Source: Candidatus Woesearchaeota archaeon (lineage in GTDB: Archaea > Nanobdellota > Nanobdellia > Woesearchaeales > JAFGPW01). From it: 64,000 nucleotides of DNA. Shown here in pieces: positions 35,204 to 44,500 of this stretch (its first letter is position 1; each line of letters begins with the position of its first letter). Under the pieces are notes generated by a model that saw only the letters and a program-made list of their open reading frames with translations, did not search any database and was not told the origin of the DNA. The stretch lies in assembly GCA_016935985.1 (NCBI GenBank), contig JAFGPW010000006.1:1-64000 (forward strand). Direction: 5' to 3'. Made by a program: the position numbers and the translations under genes.

Positions 35204-37879
35204 ATGAGGAACAGGCATACAAAAAGGGGTGAGCTAGGTTACCGGTCTCTCATAGCTCTCTATCTTGTCATCAATGTCATGGCTGTCCCCTTGATCTTCG
35301 CGGCACCGGAGGACAACCCGGAATCGATGGAGATCGAAAGGGATATCCAGGAAACGCAGCATGGGTTCTCTTCGATAGTGACCTTAGAGGATGCTGCGGG
35401 GGTTCTGGACGGTGAGAGCCCAATCGGATTCTCTGACGGGCTCCTGCCGCTTGTGCTGCTCACCTTGATCATGAGTCTCGGCGCGGTATCATTCATCTTC
35501 AAAGGGACGAAGGGACAGGTGACGGTCTTCATCATCATCGGCATCATCCTCCTCTTCTCGACAGCGCTTATATTCTATATCCGGAGCAGGATAACCGAAG
35601 AGACCTTGGCATCCGAGATAATCGTGACCGAGAAGATACCCATCCAGCTGCAGCCGATAAAGGAGTATGTCGAGGACTGCGTCGAGATCGAGGCGAAGGA
35701 GGCGTTGAAACGGCTTGGCGAGCAAGGAGGATACATCGATACGTCCTCATTGTACCTTGACCCCTTCTCCCCGACCGAATCTGAAGGCGTCGAGTTCTTC
35801 CCTGGGACCGGCTATATTATCCCTTACTGGCATTACATGACCGACGATGATAGTTGCTTCTCGAACTGCGCCTTCTCGGGCGCCGAGGCAATCCCTCCCT
35901 TATGCAAGCCGACGAGCGGATGCATCTATGACGGTCCGGACTCCTTCGAGGTGAAGGCTGAGGCCTATATAGAGGAGAACCTCATCCAATGCCTCAACGG
36001 ATTTCAGTCATTCGAGGAGCAGGGGTATACGTTCCAGATCGAAGGCGACCCCGAGGTCAATATGAACATAAAGGAGCGGGCGATCGACCAGGAGATGTCG
36101 ACGGTTTCCGTGTACATGAAATTCCCCGTCAAAGTCACCCGCGGAGATGCGTCAACCCGCGTCACCGAATACTATACGACCTTCGAGTCGGGCATCTATG
36201 ACCTCTATGTCATGGCGATCGACCTCGTGCAGAGCGAGCGTGAGGAGTGCACGTTCGAGGAATACATCACGAACGCGCTCTCCTTTTACCAGGGGTTCGA
36301 CGCCCACCAGCTCCCCCCGTACGCCGAGGAACGCATAGGCGAGTCGGTCGATACAACCTGGTTCCTCGATCAGGTGAAGGGGGATATCAAGCCCATCACC
36401 ATGCGCGCCATCAGGCAGATGGGTTTCTATGGCGCCCTGAATTTCGCATGGCCTGAGGTCGAGGCGGACCAATATGAAGACATGCGACAGGCCATCCAGG
36501 ACCAGCATGTGGTGTTCCCATTCGATGTGTTCTATGACGCAGACATACACGCGGAATATTTCGATTGGTGGGAACCTTACCTCCAGATAAACCCCAACGA
36601 GGGCGGCATGATAAAGCCAGATTCGCAGCGGTACAACGGGCCGGGGATACTCGCGGTCCTCTATCAGGGGCTTTCCACAACCTACTACAACTTCATGTAC
36701 CAGTATTCGTTCCCGGTCGTCATCCAGCTCAAGAAACGCCTCACCGATGATTCCATCTACACGATGCGGTATGCCATCGAGGTCAATATCAGGAACAACC
36801 AGTGCCTGACGAGGGGGAGCGAGCTCACCTTAGAGGCTCCCATCACGACCACCTTCATCTGCGATGAGGATGTGATGGGGCTCGGCGATGAGATGGCGAT
36901 AAAGGTGACCGACAAGCAGACAGGGCAGCCGCTCGACAACGTATCGGTGATGTATTATGTCGGGCCGTCCTGCTATCTGGGCGTAACCGATGGGAACGGG
37001 TCGCTGGAGACGCACGTCCCTGACGCATTCGGCGGATTCATCTCGCTGTCGAAGGATGGATATCTCGAGAAGAGGATCCATTCATTCGATTTCTCTTCCA
37101 CGCTCCAGGTCGAGCTCCTGCCGTTTGTTGATGTGAACATAACCTACAAGACGATCGACCCGACACTCCTCGAACAGATGCAGACCGTGCCGTCGTTGCA
37201 GCAGGGGTATGCGCTCAGGGCGCAGCAGGGAGGCACACTCTATTCGAATGACAGCGTTATCACGAGCATCCGCCGTGTCCCGGCAGACTACTCGGAGGGA
37301 GAGCATCAGCTCGTCACGACCTACAACAACGGCACGAACATACCGAGTTCCATCGAACTCGTCCCCGGACGCTATCAGGTGGAAGCCCTCCTCTTCAAGA
37401 AGGAGTATAACATAACCATACCTGAAGAGCAGGACATCGTCTGCGTGGATCACACCGGTGACGGCGTCTCCTGCGAGAAACGGCCGGTGGACCCCAACTG
37501 CGGACCCGACAGGGGAAGCAGCGATTCCGCCTGGAAGGCCAGCGACTGCGCCTATACGGGCGGTTATGAATGCTGGTGCGACACGCCCTGGTGGTGGGTG
37601 GCTTCCACGCCGAGCGTCAGCGAATGCTGCGATGCGCACGATGAGATAGTCTATGAAGAGATGCCGCTCACCACATTCCCGAACGGCGGAGCGGTGCTGA
37701 GCAATGACACGACCTATTTCATCATACCCTCATACTCCTCGCTGTCGAGCTCGAATGAGATCGTCATCTACCTCTTCAGGGAAGACGTCCCGACACGGCA
37801 CTTCCATCTCGAGGATTTCAACGCGTTCGAAGAGAAATCATCCCAACATGTATGGATGATAGAGCCTGAGATACGATGA
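35204..37879 (+). CDS. Surface protein 5: signal/GF module fused to a QVTVF-type membrane protein (891 aa)
   Basis: ATG 35204 is 6 nt after the previous stop; a TTG at 35198 is an unlikely start. Signal peptide to about residue 33, motif HGFSSIVTL, first helix LLPLVLLTLIMSLGAVSFIF, then KGQVTVFIIIGIILLF as a second helix. The extracellular part is paralogous to the protein at 39588 (LQPIKEYVEDC, GGYIDTS, LDPF). A carboxypeptidase-regulatory-like beta domain (QTGQPLDNVSVMYYV) is near residues 565-640; a Cys-rich end follows. It overlaps the next gene by 4 nt. Confidence 0.8.
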   Translation: MRNRHTKRGELGYRSLIALYLVINVMAVPLIFAAPEDNPESMEIERDIQETQHGFSSIVTLEDAAGVLDGESPIGFSDGLLPLVLLTLIMSLGAVSFIFKGTKGQVTVFIIIGIILLFSTALIFYIRSRITEETLASEIIVTEKIPIQLQPIKEYVEDCVEIEAKEALKRLGEQGGYIDTSSLYLDPFSPTESEGVEFFPGTGYIIPYWHYMTDDDSCFSNCAFSGAEAIPPLCKPTSGCIYDGPDSFEVKAEAYIEENLIQCLNGFQSFEEQGYTFQIEGDPEVNMNIKERAIDQEMSTVSVYMKFPVKVTRGDASTRVTEYYTTFESGIYDLYVMAIDLVQSEREECTFEEYITNALSFYQGFDAHQLPPYAEERIGESVDTTWFLDQVKGDIKPITMRAIRQMGFYGALNFAWPEVEADQYEDMRQAIQDQHVVFPFDVFYDADIHAEYFDWWEPYLQINPNEGGMIKPDSQRYNGPGILAVLYQGLSTTYYNFMYQYSFPVVIQLKKRLTDDSIYTMRYAIEVNIRNNQCLTRGSELTLEAPITTTFICDEDVMGLGDEMAIKVTDKQTGQPLDNVSVMYYVGPSCYLGVTDGNGSLETHVPDAFGGFISLSKDGYLEKRIHSFDFSSTLQVELLPFVDVNITYKTIDPTLLEQMQTVPSLQQGYALRAQQGGTLYSNDSVITSIRRVPADYSEGEHQLVTTYNNGTNIPSSIELVPGRYQVEALLFKKEYNITIPEEQDIVCVDHTGDGVSCEKRPVDPNCGPDRGSSDSAWKASDCAYTGGYECWCDTPWWWVASTPSVSECCDAHDEIVYEEMPLTTFPNGGAVLSNDTTYFIIPSYSSLSSSNEIVIYLFREDVPTRHFHLEDFNAFEEKSSQHVWMIEPEIR

Positions 37880-38637
37880 GACCTCTTGCAGGAAGAATCG
37901 AATCATCTATTTTCGTGGCTTCGCTCCGTAGCCTCAACCTGAGGCATCTCTACGCGGTCCTGTTCCAGCTTGGCTTCATCCTGGCCCTGTACCTATTCTC
38001 CTGGATCATGACGCGCGTGTTCCGGTTTTCGGCCATCATGCAGGAGAGTCAGCAGGCGATGACAGAAGCCCTTACTTCAGGGACGACTGACAGCCTCTCT
38101 TCGCTCCTTTTCCAGATGACCTTCCTTGTCATCGCGTATGCGCTGCTGATGCTCGCCCTCTTCGCGCTCTTCGAGCATTTCATCCTTTCTTATCTCATGA
38201 AGAGACGAATGTCGCTGATGGGGTGGCTCAAGGCCTCGCTGATCCTGCTGATGAACCTCCTTTGCCTGCTGCTGTCCTTCTTCGTCCTTCGGGCGATCAT
38301 CCAGCAAGCGGCCCTCCCTTACCTTGTGTTGGCGGCGATCCTCCTCTTCGCTTATACGACCATCATCTCGCTTATCCATGCGTCGTATTCGGCCACGGTC
38401 ATCTCCGCCGTTTTCGGCGGTTTCGCCATGGCGTTCAAGAGGTTTCGGGCTTTCCTTTCCTTCGCTGGAGTCATAGGGGTGATGTTCATCTTTCTCACTA
38501 TCCTCTTCCTCCTGTATCTGCTGGGATTCGACTGGCATCCAATAATATCGTTCGTAGGGCTTCTTATCATCATGGTCTGGGCGAGACAGTACCTCGTCCT
38601 GTCATGCACGAGGAACGCCATTATCTCCACTAAATGA
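37876..38637 (+). CDS. Polytopic membrane protein within the surface locus (253 aa)
   Basis: About six hydrophobic helices with a short polar loop FSAIMQESQQAMTEAL after the first. The ATGA overlap with surface protein 5 implies co-translation. A similar overall layout, including an F-(S/N)-A-I-M loop, is seen in the protein at 49018-49836, so they may be paralogues. Could assist membrane insertion or assembly of the surface proteins (inference). Confidence 0.75.
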   Translation: MRPLAGRIESSIFVASLRSLNLRHLYAVLFQLGFILALYLFSWIMTRVFRFSAIMQESQQAMTEALTSGTTDSLSSLLFQMTFLVIAYALLMLALFALFEHFILSYLMKRRMSLMGWLKASLILLMNLLCLLLSFFVLRAIIQQAALPYLVLAAILLFAYTTIISLIHASYSATVISAVFGGFAMAFKRFRAFLSFAGVIGVMFIFLTILFLLYLLGFDWHPIISFVGLLIIMVWARQYLVLSCTRNAIISTK

Positions 38638-38650
38638 TAGTCACATAGGA

Positions 38651-38658
38651 TTTATATA
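38651..38658 (+). promoter_or_regulatory. TATA box of the 282-aa anchored protein gene
   Basis: TTTATATA, 23 nt before ATG 38681. Confidence 0.65.
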
Positions 38659-38680
38659 ATTAGGGAGCCACTTCGCACCC

Positions 38681-39529
38681 ATGAACTTGATGAAACTTCT
38701 CTGGATCATCACCATCCTCATCTACCTCTCCGCCGGCATCATCCTGGTGATGAACATTCTGGGGGGGACGGCTATTACACAGTCTCTCGAACCTCTGACC
38801 GACGTTACTAATCCCAAGAGAATGATCGAGACTGTCCTGCTTCCACCCTCCCGGTCCCAGAATGTCACGGTACCAGACAAGATTGAAATGGTGACAGCCG
38901 ATAAGGGCACGACCGAGACATTAGTGACGAAAGCCCCGCGAAAATCAGGGATCAACTTCGAAGAGTTCAGCTTCACCAAGAACTCCAAGGTGATAATCCT
39001 CCAGGCGACTGTCGTCGGATTCACGAACGAATTACGGACCTTCCCCTTGCCTTCATTCCAGCCGATCTGCGTCCCATCCAATGATATGGATGTCCAGGAG
39101 ATCAGGGCGTTCGACGTCCAAGACTACTATGATTCGTACGAGAACCTCACCGGTAAAAGGATGACAATCGAAGAATCACGGATCGACCAGATGAACCTCC
39201 AGATACAGGCTGCCCTCCTAGCTCGACAGAAAGAGATTGAAGAGTCTCCGCAATGCGAAGTCCAACAACAAGAATTTGAGGGTCTTAGGTATTTTTCCGG
39301 ATATACACTCTCATTGTACACGACGCGAGACGGGCGTAGGATACCTGAGCTATCGAACTCAGCTCTCGTATCACGTGAGTTTATGGAAACCACGAAGAAG
39401 TCAGAGGATCACATCTCCAAGACGATCTCGCTGGAAAGACTCATATCCGGCCGCTATATCATGAACCTGACATTGACCGATCAGGTTTCCGGGTCCTCAA
39501 ATTCTCATATCGAGACTTTCACCATTTGA
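38681..39529 (+). CDS. N-terminally anchored external protein (282 aa)
   Basis: One hydrophobic helix (residues 4-28, LLWIITILIYLSAGIILVM) then an extracellular region with few Cys (two: PICVP, PQCEV), a central polar helix (IDQMNLQIQAALLARQKEIE) and a beta-rich C-terminus. It lacks the shared GF motif. It has its own TATA box and codon use slightly richer in A/T than its neighbours. Function unknown; context suggests a component of the surface apparatus. Confidence 0.72.
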   Translation: MNLMKLLWIITILIYLSAGIILVMNILGGTAITQSLEPLTDVTNPKRMIETVLLPPSRSQNVTVPDKIEMVTADKGTTETLVTKAPRKSGINFEEFSFTKNSKVIILQATVVGFTNELRTFPLPSFQPICVPSNDMDVQEIRAFDVQDYYDSYENLTGKRMTIEESRIDQMNLQIQAALLARQKEIEESPQCEVQQQEFEGLRYFSGYTLSLYTTRDGRRIPELSNSALVSREFMETTKKSEDHISKTISLERLISGRYIMNLTLTDQVSGSSNSHIETFTI

Positions 39530-39555
39530 AATGTACTTCTTTTCGAAGAGAAAAA

Positions 39556-39563
39556 TATATATA
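39556..39563 (+). promoter_or_regulatory. TATA box of the QVTAF protein gene
   Basis: TATATATA, 25 nt before ATG 39588. Confidence 0.65.
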
Positions 39564-39587
39564 CAGCAAGCCCGATGATTAGACGGT

Positions 39588-41501
39588 ATGGTAAAAAAGG
39601 GGCGACACCATAAGATAGATATATCACTCTTGAGAAGTAATGACAGAAAAGCCCAGGTGACCGCCTTCATCGTGATCGGCCTCATCTTCCTCTTCGCCAT
39701 CGGCCTCTTCCTCTACATCAGGGAGCAGGTGACCGTCTTCGAGCCCGAGCAGGTGCTCCCTCCCGAGCTCCAGCCGGTGAAGCGGTATGTCGACGAGTGC
39801 CTCCAGCAGACCGCGCGTGAGGCGGTGCTCCTCGCCGGAGCGAACGGCGGCTTCATCGATATCCCCGATGAGATACTGCTTGACCCCTTCGCCGGCATCA
39901 TGGCAGGGCCGTTCGAGTCGGCCAAAGTGCCCCTCTGGTACTTCGAGGGCGACAACCGCAAGCCGTCGCTCGACTACATCCAGTACGAGATGCAGTCCTA
40001 CATCGAGGAGCATATCAACGACTGCCTCGGCGATTTCGAAGCATTCAGCGGGCAGTTCGAGATCTCGAGACTCGACCTCCCGGAAGCGGAGGTGACCCTC
40101 GCCGAGAAGGACATCGCGATAACGATGACGCTTCCCATCCGGCTCGAGTCGCTCGGCGCGCCTGAATCGAGCGTCATCGACCGCTACAGCGTCAAGATCC
40201 CAGTGCGGCTGAAGAAGGCCTACGAGCTCGCGAGCGCGCTCATGAACTATGAGAACGAGCACCTCTTCATCGAGGACGTGGCGCTCGACCTCATCGCCAT
40301 GGACCCTGAGATACCCTACACCGACTTCGAGTTCAGGTGCCAGCCGAGGATATGGTATGTCCAAGACGTCCATGACCGGATACAGACGCTGCTCGCGGTG
40401 AACCTGCCCTGGCTACGCATCAACGGCACCGATTTCGTCCCGATACCCGGCGAGTTCGGCTACGCGAAGAACCACTACTACTACAGCATCGGGCTGGAAG
40501 AGCCGTATCCCTATCTCAAGGTGGCCTTCACCTACGACCCGTCATGGGACCTGGACATGTATGTGCGGCCGAACGACGGCGCGGTCCTGCGCTCGGATTC
40601 GCAGCAGGGGTCGGACATCCTCCGCTGGTTCTGCATGCACACCTGGCACTTCACCTATGACCTCGTCTTCCCGGTCATGGTGACGATCGTCGACGAGGGC
40701 GACCTCGACACCGAGCCGTTCGCCTTCTCCTTCGGCTTCGAGGCGCGCATCGACCACAACCGCGGCGTGCGGGAGGTCTATCCCCTCAGCGCGTTCGAGT
40801 TCACCGACCAGCCCCAGGCAGCGGCCTTCTGCAACGAGAATCCCGCAGGCATGGTCACCATCTACACCGTGAACAACGAGACGCGGGAGGATGTGGTGGG
40901 CGTGAACATCACCTACACCTGCCTGCGCTACGCCTGCGAGATGGGCGAGACCGAATGGCTCTCCTACGGCGCCGCCGCCGGCATGTCCAAGCAGTTCCCG
41001 CTCTGCATCAACGGCCTGCTCCGCGCGACGAAGGAGGGCTTCATGGACTACGAGACCTTCCTCTCGACCGACTTCGACCGCTCCCTCACCATCCCGCTCA
41101 CTCCGCTCAAGGCGCTCGACTATGACGTCATCAAGATGGACCGCGATAACCCCACCTTCCCGCGGACCGTCTCAGGCGAGGAGTCGGCGCTCATCATGCT
41201 CAGGGCGAAGGATGATACCTACCGGCAGACCGCCTATTATCCCAACGAGTTCGACGAGCCGCTCTACCTGCTCGCCGACAGGGACGTGACCTATGACGTG
41301 GATGTCTATATCATGGACGCCGACGGCATGACCGGCGGCTACAAGGGCGAGTGGGCGGTCGCCTGGGACGACCTGTACTACCATAATACGGTCAGGTTCT
41401 TCGTCGTCGAGGACACCGATATGGACGAGGACGAGATGTTCGAGTTCTTTTCAGACCTCGAGACCATCAGCGGGCTCGTCACCCCGCCGCAACTTATTTA
41501 A
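39588..41501 (+). CDS. QVTAF-type membrane-anchored external protein (637 aa)
   Basis: Cytoplasmic basic start, then KAQVTAFIVIGLIFLFAIGL (residues 21-40) as the anchor. Downstream blocks LQPVKRYVDECLQQ, GGFIDIPDE and LLDPFAG match surface protein 5, as does the central beta domain and the late ETREDVVGVNITYTC region. Unlike surface protein 5 it has no signal peptide or GF motif. Proteins with this membrane module occur repeatedly in Woesearchaeota-like genomes; their role is unknown. Its stop codon overlaps the TATA box of the next gene. Confidence 0.8.
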   Translation: MVKKGRHHKIDISLLRSNDRKAQVTAFIVIGLIFLFAIGLFLYIREQVTVFEPEQVLPPELQPVKRYVDECLQQTAREAVLLAGANGGFIDIPDEILLDPFAGIMAGPFESAKVPLWYFEGDNRKPSLDYIQYEMQSYIEEHINDCLGDFEAFSGQFEISRLDLPEAEVTLAEKDIAITMTLPIRLESLGAPESSVIDRYSVKIPVRLKKAYELASALMNYENEHLFIEDVALDLIAMDPEIPYTDFEFRCQPRIWYVQDVHDRIQTLLAVNLPWLRINGTDFVPIPGEFGYAKNHYYYSIGLEEPYPYLKVAFTYDPSWDLDMYVRPNDGAVLRSDSQQGSDILRWFCMHTWHFTYDLVFPVMVTIVDEGDLDTEPFAFSFGFEARIDHNRGVREVYPLSAFEFTDQPQAAAFCNENPAGMVTIYTVNNETREDVVGVNITYTCLRYACEMGETEWLSYGAAAGMSKQFPLCINGLLRATKEGFMDYETFLSTDFDRSLTIPLTPLKALDYDVIKMDRDNPTFPRTVSGEESALIMLRAKDDTYRQTAYYPNEFDEPLYLLADRDVTYDVDVYIMDADGMTGGYKGEWAVAWDDLYYHNTVRFFVVEDTDMDEDEMFEFFSDLETISGLVTPPQLI

Positions 41502-41502
41502 A
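41495..41502 (+). promoter_or_regulatory. TATA box overlapping a stop codon
   Basis: TATTTAAA; bases 41499-41501 are the TAA of the QVTAF gene. Distance to ATG 41526 is 24 nt. Confidence 0.65.
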
Positions 41503-41525
41503 CAGGCAGAGCGAGAACGACCATG

Positions 41526-44500
41526 ATGCCCTCCCGGACCCGCATCACACGGAAGCTGACCTTCTGCGTGGTCCTCATGCTGCTCACGATGCCGTTCACC
41601 CTCGCCGATCAGCGGCATGACGTCGCGGTCCTGACCGTCTCTGAACGGATCAATTGGGGAGGGGGCTTCTCGCGCGTGACGGCGTTCGGCGGCGCCACGA
41701 GCCCAGGAAGCTCAGCCGAGACGCTCCCGCTCCTCCAAGGGTCGCCTGCGCAGCTCGGGTTCAGCGTGCCATCCGGGATACAGAACGGCGACACCTTCGC
41801 GGTCGACATCACCATCGACGGCGTCCAGGACCTCGATGCCTGGGAGCTCAAGGTCGACGTCGACGATACCCGTCTGGCCTATGTGTCTCTGGTCGAGGGC
41901 CCCTTCCTGAACGAGAATGGCGGACGGACGACCACCTGCCCCCTGCCGAGCGACCAAGGTGCCGGCACCTACCTCTTCAGCTGCTTCCACAACCCGCCGT
42001 TCGTCTCCGGGACCGACGGGTCGGGCGTGCTCGCCACCCTGACCTTGACTGCCCAGCAGGATGGCACCTCCTCGCTCATGCTCTCGGACATCCTGCTCAA
42101 GGACCCTTCCCAGGCGACACTTGCATATTCCAGCTCGACCGGCTCGGTGCTCGTCGGCGGCCAGCAGCCGGTGATACTTTCGGACATCATGGCGAGCCCG
42201 GGGCCGGCTTCAGCGACCGTCTCCTGGACGACGAGCGTCCCTGCGACCTCGGTCCTCTATTATGGGACCGACATGCCGCCTTCCACTATGGTCGAGGATA
42301 CCGCGCTTGCGACGAGCCACAGCGTGGCCGTGACCGGGCTCCAGCAGCAGACGGCCTACAACTACATGGTCCGGAGCTGCGACGCGGGCGGCGTGTGCAA
42401 CTCCAGCTCGGTCCTCTCCTTCACCACGCTCCAGCAGTCCCAGGGGCCGATCTTCATCACGCTCGACGGGCTCCCGGTCGCGACGAACCAGCAGGATATC
42501 TGGATATCGGGCGCCACCAAGGCCTTCGCGACTGTGCAGACCTTCCTCAACGACGACCTGAGCTTCCCCAACCGGATGGAGCTTCCTGATGGCAGCCAGG
42601 CCTATTCCATCACCGTGAATGCGAGCGGGACATTCAACTATTCGACCTACCTCCTCGAGGGCATGAACCGGCTCGCGGTCCGCGCGCGTGACACCGACCT
42701 CACCGCCGCCTGGGCCTACCACAACGTGTCCCTCGACGCCACCCCTCCTGACATCGACTTCGGCGACTTCGACCCGCTCACCAACAAGAGCGAGATCGAC
42801 CTCTCTGGCACCGTCTCCGAGACGGCCCTCGTCGACGTCTCGCTGAACGGAACCTCACTCTTCTCCGATACAGTCTCCTCTTTCAATGTCACGGTTTCGC
42901 TCGCCGAGGGCAGCAACAACATCACGGTCGACGCGACCGACCTCGCCGGCAACACGCGCTCCTGGGAGTTCATGACCGGAAAGGACACGACGCCTCCGCA
43001 GATCGAGAACATCACGCCCGCCCCGAACACCTTCTTCTACGAGGGCTTCGGCGGCAACCTCGCCGGCTTCAACCAGGCCCAGACGATCGTCGACATCGAG
43101 GGCGACACCGAGCCGTACGCCAACCTCTCCCTCTACTACGGCTCGGCGACCGGCACGCCGTACAAGACGACGACCGCTGACGCCAACGGCCACTTCATCT
43201 TCGAGCAGGTCGACATCGAACGGGGCATCTACGGCTTCTCGGTCACCGACCGCTGCAACGAGACCTGCTACGGCCGCGAGACGCAGAGCTACCAGATCTG
43301 CATGCAGCAGTGCATCGAGCAGCAGCACAACCAGCTCAAGAGCGACCAGGACAAGATTGCCGACCTCTACATCGTCGGCGTCGACCGCTTCGGGCTCACG
43401 AGCAGCCCCTACCACTTCCAGTACCGCGTCGGCAACTGCTTCTCAGGAGGCATGAACTACAACATCATAAATGACATCCAGTTCCAGTCGCCGTCCATGC
43501 TCTCCCCGGAGCGGATCGAAGGAGGCACGGAGATCATCCAGTTCCTCCTCAACCTCACCTACCAGGGGCCCGGTGTCGACCCCCAGCCGATCGACGTCTC
43601 GCTCGAGCCCGCCTGCGAGGCGGAGTACATGCTCGAGGACGAGCGCTACCAGTACGGCTGCGAGATGTTCTCCTCCTCGCCGATATTCAAGCTGCCGAAC
43701 GAGCAGAAGAACCTCTGGCTCTTCAGGTACAACCTCAACCGGCTCGACACGAACACGAGCTTCACCTCAAAGGTGTGGAAGGACCTCGGGAACGAGGTCG
43801 TCTTCCCGGTCAAGGTCAAGCTCCGCTACAAGCACACCCTCCCGACCGCGACCTACAACCCGCAATCCGGCGGCTACCAGAACCGCATCCAGGAGGAGAT
43901 CCAGGTCAAATGCATGACCATCAACTATGTGCTCGATGACTCCAGGATAGACCCGCGGAAGGTGCTCCCCGACTGGCTCATCAACGGGACGATCGAGTTC
44001 GCCGACAAGCAGATATCGAACATCGACGAGATCCTGCCGACGCTCGACAAGTGGGTGCGGTACGCGGCTATCGGGTGCATCGGCGCGTTCCTCGTCCGGA
44101 CGGTCTGGATGATCTACCGGAAGGTGACCTGCGCCGTCTCCGGTTGCGACTTGCTCCTGAAAGCGCAGAACGGTGCCAAGATGGGCACCCCTCTCGGCGA
44201 TCTCGGCACGGTTGTCGACCCAAAGGGCGTCGCATCCTGCACACCCTGCCAGTCGGCATGGGAATTCGAGGCGACGCTCTACAAGTACTACCGCTACGCG
44301 TGCGACCGCGTGCTCTGCCACGGTAGCGCTCAAGGCGAACTGACTGGTGAAATTTCGGATAACGACCAGAAAATGCTGAACTGGCTCGAAGCAGACAACC
44401 TTCTCGAATGCATCAGCAAACAAGACAAGATAGTGAGCCTGTTTCCGCGCCCGTGCACAGAATACAAAGGCGAAGGGAAGGATGAGGTGAGTCTTCCGGT

